Notes: a model not told the origin generated them from the sequence alone. A DNA stretch of 64,000 nt from Marinifilum sp. D737 (GCF_026672275.1 NZ_JANQCD010000001.1:372001-436000), one strand, 5' to 3'. Positions 8,811-19,100 are shown, counted from the stretch's first letter. Numbers and translations: made by a program.

Positions 8811-9668
8811 ATGAAAAGACTTATGATTCTGGCTTTTATTTTAATGGCTTTTAGCAATGGAAATCCTACCTATCGATTGTTTAAAGAGAATGGCAAGCCT
8901 ATTCGATATCAGAAAATGGTAAAGCAAATTGCTGATGCGGATATCGTGTTGTTTGGAGAGTTGCACAACAATCCCATTTCGCATTGGTTGGAATTGCAGG
9001 TAACCAAAAATCTGCATCAGCTAAAAGGTGAAAAATTGGTATTGGGAGCCGAGATGTTTGAGGCGGATAACCAGGAATTTGTGAGCAAATATGTAAAAGG
9101 AGAGATGGATGAGGAGAGCTTTATGGATACCACGCGATTGTGGAGGAATTACAAAACCGATTACAAACCATTGCTTGATTTTGCCAAAAACCAAAAATTG
9201 CATTTTGTAGCTAGTAATATTCCACGCCGATATGCATCTATGGTATTTAGAGGCGGTTTTGAGGCTCTGGAGCAATTAAGCGATCAGGAAAAAAGCAGGA
9301 TTGCACCACTTCCTGTGAAATATGATGCTGAATTGCCAGGCTATAAAGCCATGAAAAAAATGGGCATGCACATGAGTGCCGATATGCTCGATAATTTTCC
9401 CAAGGCACAAGCCATAAAAGATGCTACCATGGCACATTTTATATTGGAGAACTGGAGCAAAGGACAGCAGTTTATTCATTACAATGGGGCTTACCATTCA
9501 AATAATTACGAAGGAATTATCTGGTATTTAAAACAAGCTAATCCCGATTTAAAAATTGTAAGCATTTATACCGTATCAGCCACAAATATCCGCAAAATGA
9601 ATCCAAAACTGAAAGGGAAGAATACTTATTGTATAGTTATTCCTGAGGATATGACAAAAACCTATTAA
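8811..9668 (+). CDS. ChaN-like haem-binding/uptake family protein
   Basis: A 285-residue protein with a signal peptide at residues 1-18 that has no lipobox cysteine. ADIVLFGELHNNPISHWLE near residue 42 is the signature of the ChaN/Tiki-like fold, including the Glu-His pair. A late motif, QFIHYNGAYHSNN, gives the second histidine region. ChaN proteins are periplasmic or outer-membrane haem-binding proteins, and related Tiki proteins are metalloproteases, so function is only tentatively haem or iron handling. It is monocistronic, with no uptake genes next to it. A possible hairpin-forming tract (GAGCTTTAACTCAGGGAGCTT) precedes the gene. Confidence 0.75.
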   Translation: MKRLMILAFILMAFSNGNPTYRLFKENGKPIRYQKMVKQIADADIVLFGELHNNPISHWLELQVTKNLHQLKGEKLVLGAEMFEADNQEFVSKYVKGEMDEESFMDTTRLWRNYKTDYKPLLDFAKNQKLHFVASNIPRRYASMVFRGGFEALEQLSDQEKSRIAPLPVKYDAELPGYKAMKKMGMHMSADMLDNFPKAQAIKDATMAHFILENWSKGQQFIHYNGAYHSNNYEGIIWYLKQANPDLKIVSIYTVSATNIRKMNPKLKGKNTYCIVIPEDMTKTY

Positions 9669-9783
9669 ATAATTAGAATTATTAATAGGTTGGGAGTCTC
9701 ATATAAAAGGATGAAGGATGTGGATGAGATATGTCTCTTGCAATAAATGTGTTCTGAACTAAAACATCAGTGATATTACATTT

Positions 9784-9809
9784 TATTTGTAGATATATAT
9801 CTGTAAATA
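9784..9809. promoter_or_regulatory. 26-bp interrupted palindrome upstream of the hybrid kinase
   Basis: TATTT and AAATA flank AGATAT/ATATCT, each pair separated by GT, giving a near-perfect dyad about 170 bp before the kinase start. It could be an operator, but in DNA this AT-rich a chance dyad is plausible. Confidence 0.3.
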
Positions 9810-9979
9810 TGAATATTATGCCAAAATATGTCCCAAAAACTAATTTTTAGTATTATATTAAAAATACGATAAGGATTAGCTACCGATCTATACCCTTCTA
9901 ATTTTAATGATTCAACACCTTTGTGTTGATAATCTTTGTGGAAACAAAATTAATAGTAATTGGCACTATACTTAAGGAC

Positions 9980-12400
9980 ATGTTTGCAAAAGCTGATAAA
10001 AAGCGACTAAGAATACAAGACCCTAAATTAATAGATGCATATAAGAGGTTAGAGGAGAGTGAAGAGCGATTTCAACTCGCGATGAAAGCCTCTAATGACG
10101 GGTTGTTTGACTGGGATCTTAAAACCAACTCGATTTATTATTCTCCCGGTTGGAAAAAAATGTTGGGATATGAAGACTTTGAGCTTCCCAATGATTTTTC
10201 CGTTTGGGAAAAATTGACAGTTCCTGAAGATGTTGAGAAATGTTGGCAGTTGCAAAAGAAATTGATTGCAAAAGAAATTGATCGCTTTGTTATCGAATTT
10301 AAAATGAAGCACAAGGATGGACATTGGGTAGATATTCTTTCGCGAGCCGAAGCCGTTTTTAATAATCGGCGAGAGGCGATTAGAATTGTAGGTACACATG
10401 TTGATGTAACGGAACGAAACAAAGCCAAAGCAAAATTAAAAGACAGCAAAAATTATTTGTCTGCAGTGTTCAATCATACTCAGGATATTCAAGTTTTATC
10501 GGAATATGTATGTCATGGGAAGTTTAAAGTTGTAGCGGTAAACAAATCTTTCCTAACAAAATTGAATCAATTTGGATTTCATTTATCAGAGCAAGATATT
10601 GTAAGTAAGGATTTAAAAGATCTGGTTCTTGATATTCTTGGTCTTGATGAAAAGATTTGTAATTACACATTGAACAACTATGAGAAAGTAATCGATACCG
10701 ACAAGAAAATATCATATACCGAAAAGATTGTTCTTAATAATTCTCCATACTATTCGGAGACAACATACATTCCCATTCATAGTACGGAAGACGAGACAAA
10801 ATTTGTTCTGTGCAATTCCAGTGATATCACAAAAGAGAAAGTATCATTAAAAAAATTGAGATGTAGTGAGGAACGTTTTGCTTTGGCAGTAAAAGGATCT
10901 AATGATGCCATTTGGGATTGGAATGATTTGAATAGCGATTTGTATTGGTGGTCGGATAGAATGTATGAAATGCTGGGATACAAACCTGGTGAAGTTGATG
11001 CTAGAATTTCGAACTGGATCAAGTGGATGCATCCCGAAGATTCGGGAAAGGTGTTGGAAGTACTTACCAATCATTTTGAAAAGAATGAGGCTTACGAGGT
11101 GGAGTTTCGGATGAAGAAAAAGAACGGTGAGTATGTTTGGTTGTTTGCTCGTGGGGAATCGGTGCGAGATGAGAATGGTAAACCAGTGCGTATGGCAGGA
11201 TCGGTTTCAGATATTTCTGACAGGAAAAGAACAGAAGCAGAATTAATAAGAGCCAAAAATAAGGCGGAAGAGAGTGATCGATTAAAATCGGCCTTTTTGG
11301 CCAATATGAGTCATGAAATACGAACACCAATGAACGGTATTTTAGGCTTTGCAGAATTGCTTAAAACTCCCCAGATAAAAAATGTAAAGAAAGAGAAATA
11401 CATCGATATTATTGGGAAAAGTGGTACGCGAATGCTAAATATCATTAATGATATTATCGATATTTCTAAAATAGAATTGGGATCGATGGAATTGGAATTG
11501 AGTGATTCGAATGTAAATGAACAAGTAGAATATATTTACACTTTCTTTAGGCGCGAAGTGGAGGAGAAGGGATTAAAGCTACAGTTTCATAATGGATTGC
11601 CTTGGGAAGAAGCACTGGTTACGACCGATCGAGAAAAGCTATTTGCCATTTTAACAAACCTGGTTAAAAATGCAATTAAATGTACCAAAAAGGGCATTAT
11701 TGAATTTGGGTACTTGAAGAAAGATAAGGAGCTGGAGTTTTTTGTAAGAGACACAGGGCATGGGGTTCCAAAGCACCGTATGGGAGCAATTTTTGATCGT
11801 TTTGTTCAAGCTGAAAATATTGAGGAAATCGATAGGCAAGGAGTTGGTTTGGGCTTATCCATTACCAAATCGTATATAGATATGCTTGGAGGTAAGATTT
11901 GGCTTGATAGCGAAGAGGGGTTTGGTTCTACCTTTTATTTTACCATTCCATATCAAATATTATCGGAAGAAGAAAAGTTGAAAAAATCAGGTAAGGATGG
12001 TGAAGATTATAATGAATTGTTGGAATTGGAATTGAATGTTATAATTGCAGAAGATGATGCTGTTTCGAGTGCCTTGCTCACAAATTTTATGGAAAAATAC
12101 AGTAGTAAAATCCGAAAAGTAAAAACGGGAGTAGAAGTAGTTGAAGCTTGCCAAAAACAATCAGGCGTTGATTTGATATTAATGGATATGAGAATGCCCA
12201 AACTTAATGGCTACGAGGCTACCAGAAATATCAGAAAGTTTAATAAAGATGTGGTGATTATTGCTCAAACAGCCTATAGTTTACCAGGTGATAGGGAAAA
12301 AGCCATTGATTCGGGATGCAACGATTATCTTGCCAAACCCATTAGTAAAAATACATTAGTTTCCTTGTTGAATAAGTATTTTGGTAATGGGCGAAACTAA
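9980..12400 (+). CDS. Hybrid sensor histidine kinase: three PAS domains, HisKA, HATPase_c, receiver
   Basis: About 806 residues from ATG 9980. Opening from GTG 9923 would give 825, but that codon lies in a CAACAC/GTGTTG hairpin next to a possible -7 tract, so 9980 is preferred. Three PAS-like domains precede the kinase; the first and third share the FDWDL/WDWND-type core and a PAC segment, and the second is more divergent. No membrane segment is evident, so it is cytosolic. HisKA has its phosphorylatable His in NMSHEIRTPMNGILGF. HATPase has LTNLVKNAIKC, DTGHGVP and GVGLGLSI. The C-terminal receiver has the acidic pair EDD, the phospho-Asp in LILMDMRMPKLNG and Lys in YLAKPI. Output domain and partner are not encoded nearby, so the signal and target are unknown. 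Confidence 0.9.
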   Translation: MFAKADKKRLRIQDPKLIDAYKRLEESEERFQLAMKASNDGLFDWDLKTNSIYYSPGWKKMLGYEDFELPNDFSVWEKLTVPEDVEKCWQLQKKLIAKEIDRFVIEFKMKHKDGHWVDILSRAEAVFNNRREAIRIVGTHVDVTERNKAKAKLKDSKNYLSAVFNHTQDIQVLSEYVCHGKFKVVAVNKSFLTKLNQFGFHLSEQDIVSKDLKDLVLDILGLDEKICNYTLNNYEKVIDTDKKISYTEKIVLNNSPYYSETTYIPIHSTEDETKFVLCNSSDITKEKVSLKKLRCSEERFALAVKGSNDAIWDWNDLNSDLYWWSDRMYEMLGYKPGEVDARISNWIKWMHPEDSGKVLEVLTNHFEKNEAYEVEFRMKKKNGEYVWLFARGESVRDENGKPVRMAGSVSDISDRKRTEAELIRAKNKAEESDRLKSAFLANMSHEIRTPMNGILGFAELLKTPQIKNVKKEKYIDIIGKSGTRMLNIINDIIDISKIELGSMELELSDSNVNEQVEYIYTFFRREVEEKGLKLQFHNGLPWEEALVTTDREKLFAILTNLVKNAIKCTKKGIIEFGYLKKDKELEFFVRDTGHGVPKHRMGAIFDRFVQAENIEEIDRQGVGLGLSITKSYIDMLGGKIWLDSEEGFGSTFYFTIPYQILSEEEKLKKSGKDGEDYNELLELELNVIIAEDDAVSSALLTNFMEKYSSKIRKVKTGVEVVEACQKQSGVDLILMDMRMPKLNGYEATRNIRKFNKDVVIIAQTAYSLPGDREKAIDSGCNDYLAKPISKNTLVSLLNKYFGNGRN

Positions 12401-12439
12401 GAAAAGCTAATTGTGTAGCTGAAAATCCTAATTTCTGCT

Positions 12440-12470
12440 AAAAAAAGAGAGCAAACCCGAAGGTTTGCTC
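12440..12470 (-). terminator. Strong leftward intrinsic terminator without an obvious leftward gene
   Basis: GAGCAAACC pairs perfectly with GGTTTGCTC around a CGAA loop. The T-run is on the minus strand (seven A at the left edge), while the rightward side continues ATGTGTG without a T-run. The kinase upstream is rightward, so this hairpin is oriented for a leftward transcript from the gene-free stretch. It may also stop the kinase transcript weakly. Confidence 0.65.
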
Positions 12471-13409
12471 ATGTGTGTTAATTGTTATTTAACCACTACT
12501 ATTGGGGTATTGTAGCTTCTTTATAATCTTACTTAGGCTTGCCAATATAAGATACTATATTTTCTTACTTTTCTTTAAATTTAATTATGGCGCTAAGTTA
12601 TAAAATAAAACTAAACAATAACCAAAAGTTAAAAAAATGATTTATGATTTGTTTGATAATATAACTTGGATAATTTATAACGTTTGAATAAAAAAATATC
12701 AATTAATTTATTTGGTTTTATATTATTTGTAAGGTTAAATAAATGATGAGGTGATACCAAAACAAATGGTAATGATCTAAACCTGATTGCTAAGATCTTT
12801 CTATAGTAAAACTGTAAATAAAATACCTCCAGCTTTTTATTTATTGAAAAACACATTTTGCAAATGATATAATAGCTATTTAGCTACAAATACAGCTATT
12901 GGAACACATGGATAAGATATGTTTGTACAAATGAGGATTTTAAAGGATTTGAAAAGTCTCCGTTGATGATAAAGGCAAGATTAGTAATTGAATAAGTTGC
13001 CATACCTGCACAAAAAACGCCTATTTATTTTCTTTCAACACTTCTATTTGTACAAATAGGTGAATGGCAAAAGAAGAAATGTATGTATCTGTACAAAAAA
13101 TGGCAATTGCTTCACTTTATTTATTTGTATTTGTACCATTATGACCGTTAAAAGTCTTTCAATGTAAAAAGTGTTGACAACATCTTTATTGCTACACTTT
13201 CAATGCTATATTTGCTCCTCCTATTGTTGGTTATTTTATTTAGATGTTAATAATAAGAGATGAATAAATGTTTTGAATCAAAATATTTGATTTATGAATA
13301 AAAATAATAATCGAATAAGTGATTATAATTTTGTAGGTTTGGTGAGTGTGAAAGTGTCTGTAAGTAGATGGTATAAATAATAAATTTTGAACAAGAGAAA
13401 AATTTATAG
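12471..13409. other. Gene-free stretch with palindromes; possible leftward small RNA
   Basis: Only short AT-rich open frames occur here, and none resembles a protein family. The left end is bounded by a minus-strand terminator, so a leftward small RNA between about 12600 and 12440 is possible. It would contain a GCTAC/GTAG-type pairing and GTTAA/TTAAC. The middle holds a cluster of TTTGTAC palindromes. No tRNA or known riboswitch is recognised. Confidence 0.4.
12922..13137. promoter_or_regulatory. Cluster of TTTGTACAAA-type palindromes
   Basis: TTTGTACAAA lies at 12922-12931. The extended perfect 16-bp palindrome CTATTTGTACAAATAG lies at 13044-13059. Degenerate copies are TCTGTACAAAA near 13088 and TTTGTACC near 13130. 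Four related dyads in 216 bp suggest a multi-site operator or a dispersed palindromic element. The nearest downstream gene is the small membrane protein at 13410. Confidence 0.5.
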
Positions 13410-13865
13410 ATGGAAGAACAATACTTATTCGAAGCAGAGAAATTTGGTTTGTCCGATAAATCAATTCATTTATTACGTAATAGATATAACTATAAAACTA
13501 TAGATTTAGAGGATGTTGATTCGATTATCATTGCAAAGGGAAAAGATCTTAATAATTGGGCTTGGGTATTGTTTATAGGAGTAATGTTATTGACTTTTGT
13601 TGCTTATGATTTGCTTAAAATACTGAATATTTATGGTGATGAAAATACTCATGTTATTTATCTGGAGCGACTTCTAATACCATTGTTTCCATTTGTTTTA
13701 GGAATTTATACAGTATTGATTTCATTAAGGAATTCGAAAGTAATGAGAATGTATGTCGGAAGTAAGAAGTATCATTTTTCACTTCGGAGAATTATAAAAG
13801 CAAATTGCTATGACGAATTTATTGTACAAATAAAAGGTCGATATAAATCCATTAGAATTAATTAA
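13410..13865 (+). CDS. Small membrane protein of unknown function
   Basis: A 151-residue protein I do not recognise. A soluble N-terminal part of about 50 residues is followed by two hydrophobic segments, at about 52-72 (WAWVLFIGVMLLTFVAYDLL) and 90-108 (LLIPLFPFVLGIYTVLIS). A basic C-terminal tail of about 45 residues follows. The layout resembles small membrane proteins with a split PH-like domain, because the tail ends in strand-like segments (KYHFSLRRIIKA, FIVQIKGRYKSIRI), but this is only a shape comparison. The gene stands alone between two long non-coding stretches, 540 bp after the last of the strict TTTGTACAAA palindromes' first copy and about 270 bp after the last degenerate one. 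Its base composition is AT-rich like its surroundings. Confidence 0.6.
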   Translation: MEEQYLFEAEKFGLSDKSIHLLRNRYNYKTIDLEDVDSIIIAKGKDLNNWAWVLFIGVMLLTFVAYDLLKILNIYGDENTHVIYLERLLIPLFPFVLGIYTVLISLRNSKVMRMYVGSKKYHFSLRRIIKANCYDEFIVQIKGRYKSIRIN

Positions 13866-13886
13866 AGTGTAATTAGAGTATGACCA

Positions 13887-13999
13887 CTCGCAGCCACATG
13901 CATTCTTTCGTGAGGTTGTAAACTCTTGCTGTAAAGAAAATATTTATCGACCTGCCAGATTTCCTCTTGCTGCCGCACGAATCCTTTCGTGTGGTTTTA
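13887..13999. repeat. Pair of REP-like palindromic units in a 440-bp gene-free stretch
   Basis: Two direct copies of a 34-bp unit lie at about 13887-13920 and 13966-13999, matching at 26 of 34 positions by eye. The second forms a clean hairpin: CACGAA/TTCGTG with loop TCCT, extended by CC/GG and a G-T wobble. The first keeps the TTCGTG-GG half but its left arm has decayed. No transposase is nearby. The rest of the stretch to 14305 shows only an ACCTGTCAG core near 14095. Confidence 0.55.
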
Positions 14000-14305
14000 T
14001 TCTTCAATGCTAGTTCTGATTTATAATCAGAATTCATAGAGCCAAAGGATTAATAATTCCTTCGAAATAAGATTTAATCACATTCTACAAAAAGACCTGT
14101 CAGAATTGAATCTTCCCAAAAGCCGACTGTCCTTTTCTTGATTTGCATCTACATATTCCTTAATTTTAATCTCATGCCATTTTTACTATGAAAATAGTGT
14201 GTTGGTATATTCCCAAAACACAACCTCTCTTTGGCTTTATCGACGTATTGATTTTCGAATGAAGCATATAATACTAATAACTTTAAAACTTGAAAAACGA
14301 AAAAA

Positions 14306-15127
14306 ATGAAACGTAAAAATTTGCTGGTAGCCTTGTTGTTTACCGCATTGTTTGTGATTGTTTGTTATCAGCCATTATCGGCAGGATGGATTATTAAGTC
14401 GAAAACCACCAGTGATTATGAGAGTAGTTGGAACGAGATGTATTTGCAGAACAATGTATTTAAAATGGTTGATGAGGTTCACATTTTCATTCTGAATGGA
14501 AATACACGAGATCTTACCTTTGTAAATGTGCAGGAGAATACTTACTGGAAAGGAAATCTGGACGATTTCAAGAACAGAATGAAAGAGTTTTTTGGCAAGG
14601 CAATGGATCAGTATTCTGCTCAAATGGAAGAGGCAATGAAAAACCTTACCCCCGAACAACGTGCTATGATGGAGCAAATGGGAAAGAATAATCCGATGCT
14701 TAATAAAATGCAAGGTGCTAAAACAAAGCCGCCAGTGGTAGAAGTTGTGCGAACTGGCGAAGTAATGACCATTGTAAAAAGATCGGCCAGAAAATACATT
14801 GTAAAATCGGATGGAAAGAAGATGGAAGAGGTTTGGTTGGCAGAAAATATGATTTCGAAGAAGGACTGGAATCCTGAAATATTCAGAGAATTGGCCGAAA
14901 GTATGAGTATGGGAATGAGCTCGAGCGATTATGAAGATAGCGAGCAATATTGGAAGCTTGAAGATAAGGGAATTCCTCTAAAAACGGTTTATTTTCAGGA
15001 TGATTATAAATCTGTTGATGAGGTGGTGGAATTGACAGAGAAAAACCTTCCTGCATCTACTTTTGAGCCACCAACAGATTGCAAGGAGATGAGTCTGGAG
15101 CATATTTTTCAGAATATGGAAGAGTAA
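14306..15127 (+). CDS. Exported DUF4412-like protein of unknown function
   Basis: A 273-residue protein with a cleavable signal peptide (about 1-26, ending near LSAGW). The body resembles DUF4412-type periplasmic proteins: an opening strand pattern around a mutable ligand (SSWNEMYLQNNVFKMV), a Met/Glu-rich helical middle (MEEAMKNLTPEQRAMMEQMGK), then EVMTIVKRSARKYIVKSDGKK and a final conserved-looking section with a predicted C-terminal strand. No catalytic motif or lipobox is visible. It lies 163 bp before a tandem-FKBP lipoprotein with its own promoter, so they are probably separate transcripts. Function unknown; an envelope location is inferred from the signal peptide. Confidence 0.65.
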   Translation: MKRKNLLVALLFTALFVIVCYQPLSAGWIIKSKTTSDYESSWNEMYLQNNVFKMVDEVHIFILNGNTRDLTFVNVQENTYWKGNLDDFKNRMKEFFGKAMDQYSAQMEEAMKNLTPEQRAMMEQMGKNNPMLNKMQGAKTKPPVVEVVRTGEVMTIVKRSARKYIVKSDGKKMEEVWLAENMISKKDWNPEIFRELAESMSMGMSSSDYEDSEQYWKLEDKGIPLKTVYFQDDYKSVDEVVELTEKNLPASTFEPPTDCKEMSLEHIFQNMEE

Positions 15128-15236
15128 AATCGACAAGGAGGAAATTTACAATTGATTAGCTCTTGGGGGCATTTATACCATTTTTAATTAAGCCTTATTA
15201 GTTATTGGTATTAATGGCTCAAAAGAGCTTTTTTAT

Positions 15237-15265
15237 TTTGTAAGTGCTGTATTTCATTATATTTG
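15237..15265 (+). promoter_or_regulatory. Promoter of the tandem-FKBP gene
   Basis: TTTG at 15237-15240 and TATATTTG at 15258-15265, 17 bp apart, fit the Bacteroidota primary sigma consensus (-33 TTTG, -7 TAnnTTTG). The start codon is 25 bp further on. Confidence 0.65.
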
Positions 15266-15290
15266 TCGTTCTAACACAAAATCAACAAAA

Positions 15291-16124
15291 ATGAAGTACA
15301 ATTTACTGGCCTTGGTATTGGCATTTGTGGCAATCTCATGTTCGAGCGACGGAGAGAAAGACTACAGAGAAGAAAACGATGCGGAGATTGCCGCTTATCT
15401 AATAGAAAACAATTTGAATGCAATGCGATCGGAATCGGGATTGTATTACGTAATTGAAGATGAGGGTGCAGGTAAAAATATTAGCATGATTTCGGATGTA
15501 ACTTTAACTTACAAAGGTTATACTACAAACGGAGAAGTGTTTGATACAACAGGCGATGACTTGGCTTCGTTCAATCTTCAAAATGTAATTCGAGGATTTG
15601 CTGAAGGCTTGTCTTATCTTAACGAAGGAGGTAAGGCTACTTTATTAATCCCTGCACATTTGGGTTATGGCAGTAAGGACCATGGCAACATATTGGCAGG
15701 ATCGGTTCTTATTTTCGAAGTAGAGGTATATTCACCTGAAATGATTGCTGAGAAAAACGATGCAGACATTCAGACTTATATCGAAAAGGAAGGATTGGAT
15801 GCTACAAAAACAGAATCAGGTCTATACTATACCGTGGATGAGCCTGGAACTGGAGCGCAACCAACAATTGAATCGATAGTAACAATTGTATACAAAGGCA
15901 CTTTTTTAAATGGAACGAAATTCGGTGAAAGTGGTTCGGTAGGCGTTGATATAAAATTAAGCGAAGTGATTGATGGTTGGAAGGAAGGGATTCCGCTATT
16001 TAAAGAAGGTGGAAAGGGTAAGTTGATTATTCCTGCACACCTGGCATATGGCAGTTACAATTACAGTGGTATACCTGGCGGTTCGGTATTGATTTTTGAA
16101 ATTGAACTATTAAAAGTAAATTAA
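15291..16124 (+). CDS. Lipoprotein with two FKBP-type peptidyl-prolyl isomerase domains
   Basis: A 277-residue lipoprotein. The signal peptide ends at a lipobox (AISC), giving Cys17 as the lipidated residue. Two FKBP domains follow, at about 40-152 and 165-277. Each is introduced by a similar helix (DAEIAAYLIENNLNAMRSESGLYY; DADIQTYIEKEGLDATKTESGLYY is its partner) and has the YKG, DTT/GES, VI-GF/VIDGW, IPAHLGYG/IPAHLAYG and GSVLIFEVE/IELL landmarks. It should catalyse proline isomerisation during folding of envelope proteins. In the second domain the usual FDS/T position reads FGES, so activity may differ. The internal duplication keeps the linking helix, so the repeat unit is helix plus FKBP. 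Confidence 0.88.
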   Translation: MKYNLLALVLAFVAISCSSDGEKDYREENDAEIAAYLIENNLNAMRSESGLYYVIEDEGAGKNISMISDVTLTYKGYTTNGEVFDTTGDDLASFNLQNVIRGFAEGLSYLNEGGKATLLIPAHLGYGSKDHGNILAGSVLIFEVEVYSPEMIAEKNDADIQTYIEKEGLDATKTESGLYYTVDEPGTGAQPTIESIVTIVYKGTFLNGTKFGESGSVGVDIKLSEVIDGWKEGIPLFKEGGKGKLIIPAHLAYGSYNYSGIPGGSVLIFEIELLKVN

Positions 16125-16156
16125 GCTTAATTGCTTTAATAAGATAATATCGAGAA

Positions 16157-16197
16157 AGAGGCTGTCCCTTTTAGGAGACAACCTCTTTTGTTTTTTT
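16157..16197 (+). terminator. Intrinsic terminator after the FKBP gene
   Basis: AGAGG-C-TGTC pairs with GACA-A-CCTCT around a ten-base loop, followed by TTTTGTTTTTTT. It overlaps the last codons of the convergent ccsBA gene. Confidence 0.75.
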
Positions 16198-19100
16198 AAG
16201 CCTCTTCTGTTTCGGGCTCGTAATTGTATTTCTTGTAATTAAAGTATGCAATTAAACTAAGGGCAAATAGTATTGCTACCGAATAGTATACCCAGCTTGG
16301 TATTGGCACCGGATCTCCTTTTGCGTAGGAGTGTAATCCGGCAAGATAATAGTTAACTCCAAAGTAAGTCATCAGGATAGCTGAGTAGGACCATATCGAT
16401 GCCAAATTAAAAGAGTAAACCGATTTTAATCCAGGAATAAAACGCATGTGCAATACAAAGCTATATACCAAGATGCTAACCAGTGCCCAAGTTTCTTTTG
16501 GATCCCATCCCCAGTATCGACCCCACGATTCGTTGGCCCACACTCCGCCAAGGAAGGTGCCAATGGTAAGGAAATACAATCCAATGGTCATGGTCATTTC
16601 GCTAATGCGACTCAAATCAACAACATTTTCAGCAATAACATCTTTGTTTTTGTTATTCTGAAGAATATATAGTGTTAGGTTGATCATGCCCAATATGGTA
16701 GCCAAAGCCAAAAATGCATAACTCGATGTAATAATGGCAACATGAATGGTCAGCCAATAAGATTTCAATACAGGAACCAGGTTGGTTACTTCCGGATTCA
16801 TCCAACTTAAATGAGCTACAAATAAGAACAAGCCAGCCAAAACTGCGGTTGCAGCCAAAGCCAACTTCGATTTTTTAGCAAATATGAATCCAGCCAGCAA
16901 ACATCCCCAGGCAATAAAAGTCATGGTCTCGAAGCCATTGCTCCAAGGTGCGCGCCCGGCAATGTACCAACGAGCAGCTAAGCCTGCTGTGTGCAATAAA
17001 AATCCAACTCCTAAAATTACCATAGCGATTCCTACTACCCATTTTATTGGAAAATTAGGACGTAGAATATGCGTAACCAGGAAGATAATCAGGAAGAATC
17101 CAATCAATAAATAGTAAGGGAACAAACGCTTAAAGATATTGACGTTGTTGTATAGGATTTCCACTTTTTGTTTCGATTCCGATGGCAAAACTTCACTTCC
17201 GAACTTTTTCTGAAATTTTTTAATGCCATCAATATAGGTGTCGGCTGTTTTGGTATTTCCCGAATTTAAAGCCTGACTCATCAGAACTACCGATTTTTTA
17301 ATGAACAAAGAGTCTTCGGTAGGTGCCTTAACCATTGAAGTTGGGTTGTACCATGCACCCATTTTATCCTTAGGGTCCGGGAAAATTTTCAAAAACTCAC
17401 CCGTAAACACCATATAGGTAATGTTTATGCGTTCGTCTACCGCCATAATCTCTTTGTCGTAAGAGGAACGATGAGCAGGTTTTTTCGAGTAAGCATCCTG
17501 AACCTTTTTGCTTAGCTTGTATTGGCCCATTTCGTTTACAAAATCTTTGAAAGCACCATATTTGCCATTAATGCCAATTTCTCTGGCCAATTCTGAATTT
17601 CCAACCTTAATCATCTGAACTGTTTGCCACTCTTGTGGATTCACAATCATACTTAGGAAGATCTGTTCGGCAGGATAACCTTTAAACTTTCCTTTTTTGG
17701 TTACTTTTCGAATCACTTCGCTGGCAAGAGTGTTTACAGGTTCAAATCTTCCGCCATTATCCTGAATCATGACTTCGCCAAAATTCCTAGCTTGCTCCAA
17801 TGGAACCACATTTAGGTCTTGTGCACTTGCACTTAAACTGCTTCCACCTAAAGCAAAAGCTAAAATGGCCATCACTTTTACTTTTCGTAATTTACGACCT
17901 AAAATTTTGAATCTGCTGTAAGGATTAACCAATGACCAGGCCATTCCCAGCATTAGCAGAAAGTAACCAAAGTAAGTAATTGTCATTCCCAAACGGTCAT
18001 GATTTACCGAAAGTACAGTGCCCAACTCATCGGTATCATAAGAAGCCTGGAAGAATCTGTAGCCTTCATGATTTAGTATGTTGTTCATATAAATTCTGTA
18101 ATCTTTTTTAATGCCTTTTGTTTCGTCGATAAGAGTAACTTCACTAGCAAAAGAAGAAGGACTGTTAGAACCAGGATATCTTTCCAATTGGAAATCATTC
18201 AGTTTTAAGGAGAATGGCAATTCCATAATTTTTGAACCATAGGCTATGGAAATGTTCACATCTCCAATGGAAGTTATTTCTGCTTTGCCTGTATAATCTT
18301 TTTGGCCTTTTACAATTAGTTCTTTCTGATAATTTCCATTTTTAATATCGAATACCAATAGAGTAGGGGCATTCTTATCTTGTCCTTGGACATATTTGAA
18401 TTTGGCTGCAGGATAGAAGTTTTTAATTACGAGTTTGGTGCCTCCTATATCGTACAGTTTACGAGGTGAAACAACATGCCATTGTTTGGCTGCCATTGGA
18501 ATGGCGTCGCCACCCATCATACTCAACTCCTTTAATGGCATCGGGCTCATCATTCGTAAACTATCCGTGTAGTCAAATACAATTGCATTTGGATGAGGAT
18601 TGCTTCCAAAAGCCAATAGGTTGTTTTCAACCATTTTATGTGAGTTGTACTCCAAAGTAAAATTTTGCATTCCATTCATTCCAGCAGTGCCAACAGCAAC
18701 CATTTCTATAACAGGAGCACCACTCATATCTTGAACTAGTGTAGTTTGAGCATTTGGTATAAATGTTTTTAACTGGATATCAACTTCACTATCATCAACA
18801 GAAAGGCTCTCATTAAAGTCATCTGACTTGACCGAAGAAAGAGTGAATTTCTTACTTACATCAGATGTTTTCCCATTTTTTTCCAATTTCACATCAATGT
18901 AAGCGTCCATTGTGGTAATTTGGTTGGTAGATTGACCTTCTCGAATGTGCATGTTTCCTTCGTACCCTACATAGCGAGTAAATGCAGAACCAACAATTAT
19001 TACAACAAAAGAAGCATGGAAAATGAAAATAGACCATTTTTCTCGCTTGTATAACTTGTAGGTAAAAATATTGGCGATCAAATTAAGTGTAAGCAACAAA

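Noticed and set aside
12629-12856. 75-codon minus-strand frame in the gene-free stretch
   Set aside because: AT-rich, low-complexity Lys/Phe/Tyr product with no motif; not called as a gene.
14375-14947. 190-codon open frame on the minus strand inside the DUF4412-like gene
   Set aside because: The plus-strand gene has a signal peptide and coherent composition; the minus frame is His/Phe/Ile-rich with no domain and mirrors the sense codon use.
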